DNA of 7,365 nucleotides. It comes from Actinomycetes bacterium. GTDB taxonomy: Bacteria; Actinomycetota; Actinomycetes; Actinomycetales; Cellulomonadaceae. The translations under genes and the position numbers were made by a program. The notes beneath the pieces were generated by a model. The model worked only from the letters and a program-made list of their open reading frames with translations. It had not been told where the DNA came from and did no database searches. Positions 6,121 through 7,365 of this stretch are shown in pieces (position 1 is the first letter of the stretch; each line of letters begins with the position of its first letter). Location: the NCBI GenBank assembly GCA_023430425.1, contig JAEZAR010000467.1:1-7365 (forward strand). The letters run 5' to 3'.

Positions 6121-6231
6121 ATGGCACACGCATGCGAGAAGTCCGGCGCACCCCGGTGCGCGTGGTGCAAGGAGGCGGACGCGAACAGGTACTCGACGCA
6201 CACGTGCTCGTACTTCGGCACCTGTGACTGA
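6121..6231 (+). CDS. 36-residue cysteine-rich small protein, unknown function
   Basis: An ATG at 6121 follows a strong ribosome binding site, GAGAGGAG (6107-6114), at six bases. The product has five cysteines (C5, C13, C16, C29, C35), with C13-A-W-C16 forming a CxxC knuckle, plus H3 and H27 as further possible ligands. It has no signal peptide and no hydrophobic segment. About 32 of 36 third codon positions are G or C, matching real genes in this window. Its last eight bases, GTGACTGA, contain the GTG start of the next gene, an overlap typical of translationally coupled genes. It may be a zinc-binding micropeptide or an assembly partner of the downstream proteins. A modified-peptide precursor is possible, but no modifying enzyme is visible. 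I recognise no family. Confidence 0.7.
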   Translation: MAHACEKSGAPRCAWCKEADANRYSTHTCSYFGTCD

Positions 6232-6946
6232 GCGGGGCGGCCCTCAGGTGGCGGCGGCCCCGTTCGCCGACGTCGTCGAGCGCGTGCGCGCGGTCGCGCA
6301 CCGGCTCGCCGAGCACGTCGGGGAGGAGCTCGGACCCGCGCTCGTGGTGGTGCGGGACGGACGGGCCGTGGCGGTCGCGACGCACGCGGACCGTCCGACC
6401 CTCCTCGGGGCCGCGGGTCCGCTCGCGGCGGGGCTCGGGGCCGAGGCGCTCGGGCTCCTGCTCGTGGGCGTCGTGCCCCTGGTCCCGACGAACCCGCTCA
6501 CCGGCGAGCCGTGGGCCCCGGGGGAGGCGGCGGCGGCCCTTCGCGACGACGCCGCCGCCGCCCGCGGCTGGGTCAGGGAGATGCTGCTGCTCTCGGTGGT
6601 CGGCCGTGGCGGGGACCGCTCGTCGACGGCACAGGCGTTCCGCGCGGGTCCTGACGCGACCGAGTGGGACCCCGACGTGCGCCCGGTCCGGTCGGACGGG
6701 CCCGAGGCCGTCCTCGCCCGGGCTCTCGAGGCGCCGCCCGTCGACCCCGCGCGGATGCCGGTCGAGCCGGGACGGGCGCGGGTCGCCCTCGACGTGGGGA
6801 CGGTGCGCGCGGTCGACAGCCGGCTCATGGGCGTCGAGCCGGCCGGCGGCGCGATGCTCGTGGTGCCCGACGGCGCGACGCTCGCCCGGTACGAGACGGA
6901 GGGACTGCTCTCGTGGCAGCACCTCCTGGTCGCGGACACCCCCTGA
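6224..6946 (+). CDS. Hypothetical protein of 240 residues, coupled to the small Cys-rich ORF
   Basis: I do not recognise this protein. The reading frame is supported by near-uniform G/C third positions and a balanced composition, in contrast to the Arg/Pro-rich shadow frames. The start GTG at 6224 overlaps the small ORF by eight bases and has no ribosome binding site of its own, so it probably depends on translation of the upstream ORF; GTG at 6248 is an alternative. Visible features are an amphipathic N-terminal helix (about 12-36), a beta-like segment ALVVVRDGRAVAVAT (39-53), a Gly/Ala/Leu-rich stretch 60-88 ending LLLVGVVPLVP, the segment TNPLTGEPWAPGE (89-101), and GWVREMLLLSVVGRGG (115-130). 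The C-terminal third reads as a beta-rich domain (VALDVGTVRAVDSRLMGV, then AMLVVPDGATL). The hydrophobic part is too short and interrupted for a confident membrane helix. The stop shares one base with the next ATG. Confidence 0.75.
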   Translation: MTERGGPQVAAAPFADVVERVRAVAHRLAEHVGEELGPALVVVRDGRAVAVATHADRPTLLGAAGPLAAGLGAEALGLLLVGVVPLVPTNPLTGEPWAPGEAAAALRDDAAAARGWVREMLLLSVVGRGGDRSSTAQAFRAGPDATEWDPDVRPVRSDGPEAVLARALEAPPVDPARMPVEPGRARVALDVGTVRAVDSRLMGVEPAGGAMLVVPDGATLARYETEGLLSWQHLLVADTP

Positions 6947-7008
6947 TGGGCCCCGTCGCTCGCCACCCCGTGCTCCTGCGCGCGGCTGACTGGCCGGACC
7001 CGTCGTGA
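6946..7008 (+). CDS. 20-codon ORF bridging two hypothetical genes
   Basis: The sequence TGATG joins the stop of the 240-residue gene (6944-6946) to an ATG at 6946, opening a 20-codon frame with the sequence MGPVARHPVLLRAADWPDPS. It ends at TGA 7006-7008, inside GTGA, where the next gene starts. Of its 20 codons, 18 end in G or C, as in the real genes here. It could be a true micropeptide, or only a bridge that carries ribosomes to the next start, which lacks a good ribosome binding site. Length alone makes it uncertain. Confidence 0.4.
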   Translation: MGPVARHPVLLRAADWPDPS

Positions 7009-7365
7009 CCCGCTCCCTCCCGGCGTCCCTGGCCCGCCTGCGCGCGGTCCGGGACGCCGGGCTCTGCAGCGAGGCCGTCCTCTGGGCGGAGGTGACGACG
7101 CTGGTGCGGGCCGCGATCGACAGGCACGACCCCGACGCCCTCCGGGTCGTGCACGAGGCCGTCGCCCGGGAGCCGCTCCGTCCCGCGTCCGTCGCCGCCC
7201 TCGCTGACCTCGCGCAGTCGAACGGGGGCGCGTCCCGGCGGTGGCCCGAGTGGTCGGCGGTGGCCGACGAGGTGGCCGACCTGCTCGTGACGCGCGTCGC
7301 TGCGGCGGCCGCCACGGCGGAGCCGGGCGCAGCGGCGGAGCTCGTGGCAGCGGTGCCCGCCGACC
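7005..7365 (+). CDS. Hypothetical protein, N-terminal part only (runs off the right edge)
   Basis: A frame opening with GTG at 7005 stays open for 120 codons to the end of the window. An in-frame TGA at 6987-6989 blocks any earlier start, so GTG 7005 is the first usable start. It overlaps the preceding 20-codon ORF by four bases (GTGA), the common coupling overlap. The best ribosome-binding match upstream is a weak GGA at 6996-6998. The visible part is rich in Ala, Val, Leu, Arg and Asp and looks mainly alpha-helical (SLARLRAVRDAGLCSEAVLWAEV, then ALRVVHEAVAREP). There is no signal peptide or membrane segment. I recognise no family. Codon choice matches neighbouring genes, and its position suggests it belongs to the same operon as the two preceding reading frames. 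Confidence 0.7.
   Translation, partial: MTRSLPASLARLRAVRDAGLCSEAVLWAEVTTLVRAAIDRHDPDALRVVHEAVAREPLRPASVAALADLAQSNGGASRRWPEWSAVADEVADLLVTRVAAAAATAEPGAAAELVAAVPAD

Noticed and set aside
4956..6221. 421-codon open frame on the minus strand opposite the GNAT gene and small ORF
   Set aside because: Composition is Ala/Arg/Pro/His-heavy with no domain, and it spans two plus-strand genes and their intergenic gap, as expected of a GC-driven shadow.
6119..7315. 398-codon open frame on the minus strand opposite the unknown operon
   Set aside because: Ser/Arg/Thr/Pro-rich low-complexity translation. The plus-strand frames have balanced composition, G/C-biased third positions and chained start-stop overlaps.
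6121..7365. RiPP-type natural product cluster with the Cys-rich ORF as precursor
   Set aside because: No lanthionine synthetase, radical SAM enzyme, YcaO, protease or dedicated exporter is visible, and the peptide lacks a clear leader/core division. It stays only a possibility pending sequence to the right.

Overview
The window looks like chromosome from a high-GC actinomycete. The base composition is strongly GC-rich, third codon positions are almost all G or C, and most starts are GTG behind AGGAG-type ribosome binding sites. The gene content (a GH51 arabinofuranosidase with a LacI regulator and a lipoprotein sugar-binding protein) fits a plant-polysaccharide-degrading member of the Cellulomonas / Cellulosimicrobium / Isoptericola group. 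The genus is an inference from style and content, not from a marker gene.

Left part (1-4824): a carbohydrate-use locus. A lipoprotein solute-binding protein (minus strand, 61-1776) diverges from a LacI-family regulator (plus strand, 2113-3117), which is followed by an intracellular GH51 alpha-L-arabinofuranosidase (3253-4824). The 336-base divergent region carries two similar imperfect palindromes with a central CG, TTTAGCGTTAAA and TTTATCGATATA. Each overlaps the predicted -10 box of one of the two divergent promoters. The simplest reading is that the regulator represses both itself (with the arabinofuranosidase downstream) and the binding protein, and that arabinose or arabino-oligosaccharides relieve this. 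Between the regulator and the arabinofuranosidase lie six 14-bp tandem repeats. The extreme left edge holds a run of 24 G next to a perfect 16-bp palindrome; it may be an assembly or sequencing artefact.

Middle (4983-5990): a 335-residue protein of unusual architecture: an N-terminal membrane helix, a beta-rich domain of about 110 residues, a GNAT acetyltransferase domain and a short C-terminal CxxC-x4-CxC metal-binding-like tail.

Right part (about 6050-7365): a compact run of unrecognised genes. A perfect stem-loop precedes a 36-codon cysteine-rich ORF with a strong ribosome binding site. Its stop codon overlaps the start of a 240-residue protein, which overlaps a 20-codon ORF, which overlaps another reading frame that runs off the right edge. 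The chained overlaps indicate translational coupling. I cannot assign a function to any of these products. This is the part of the window most likely to hold something undescribed.
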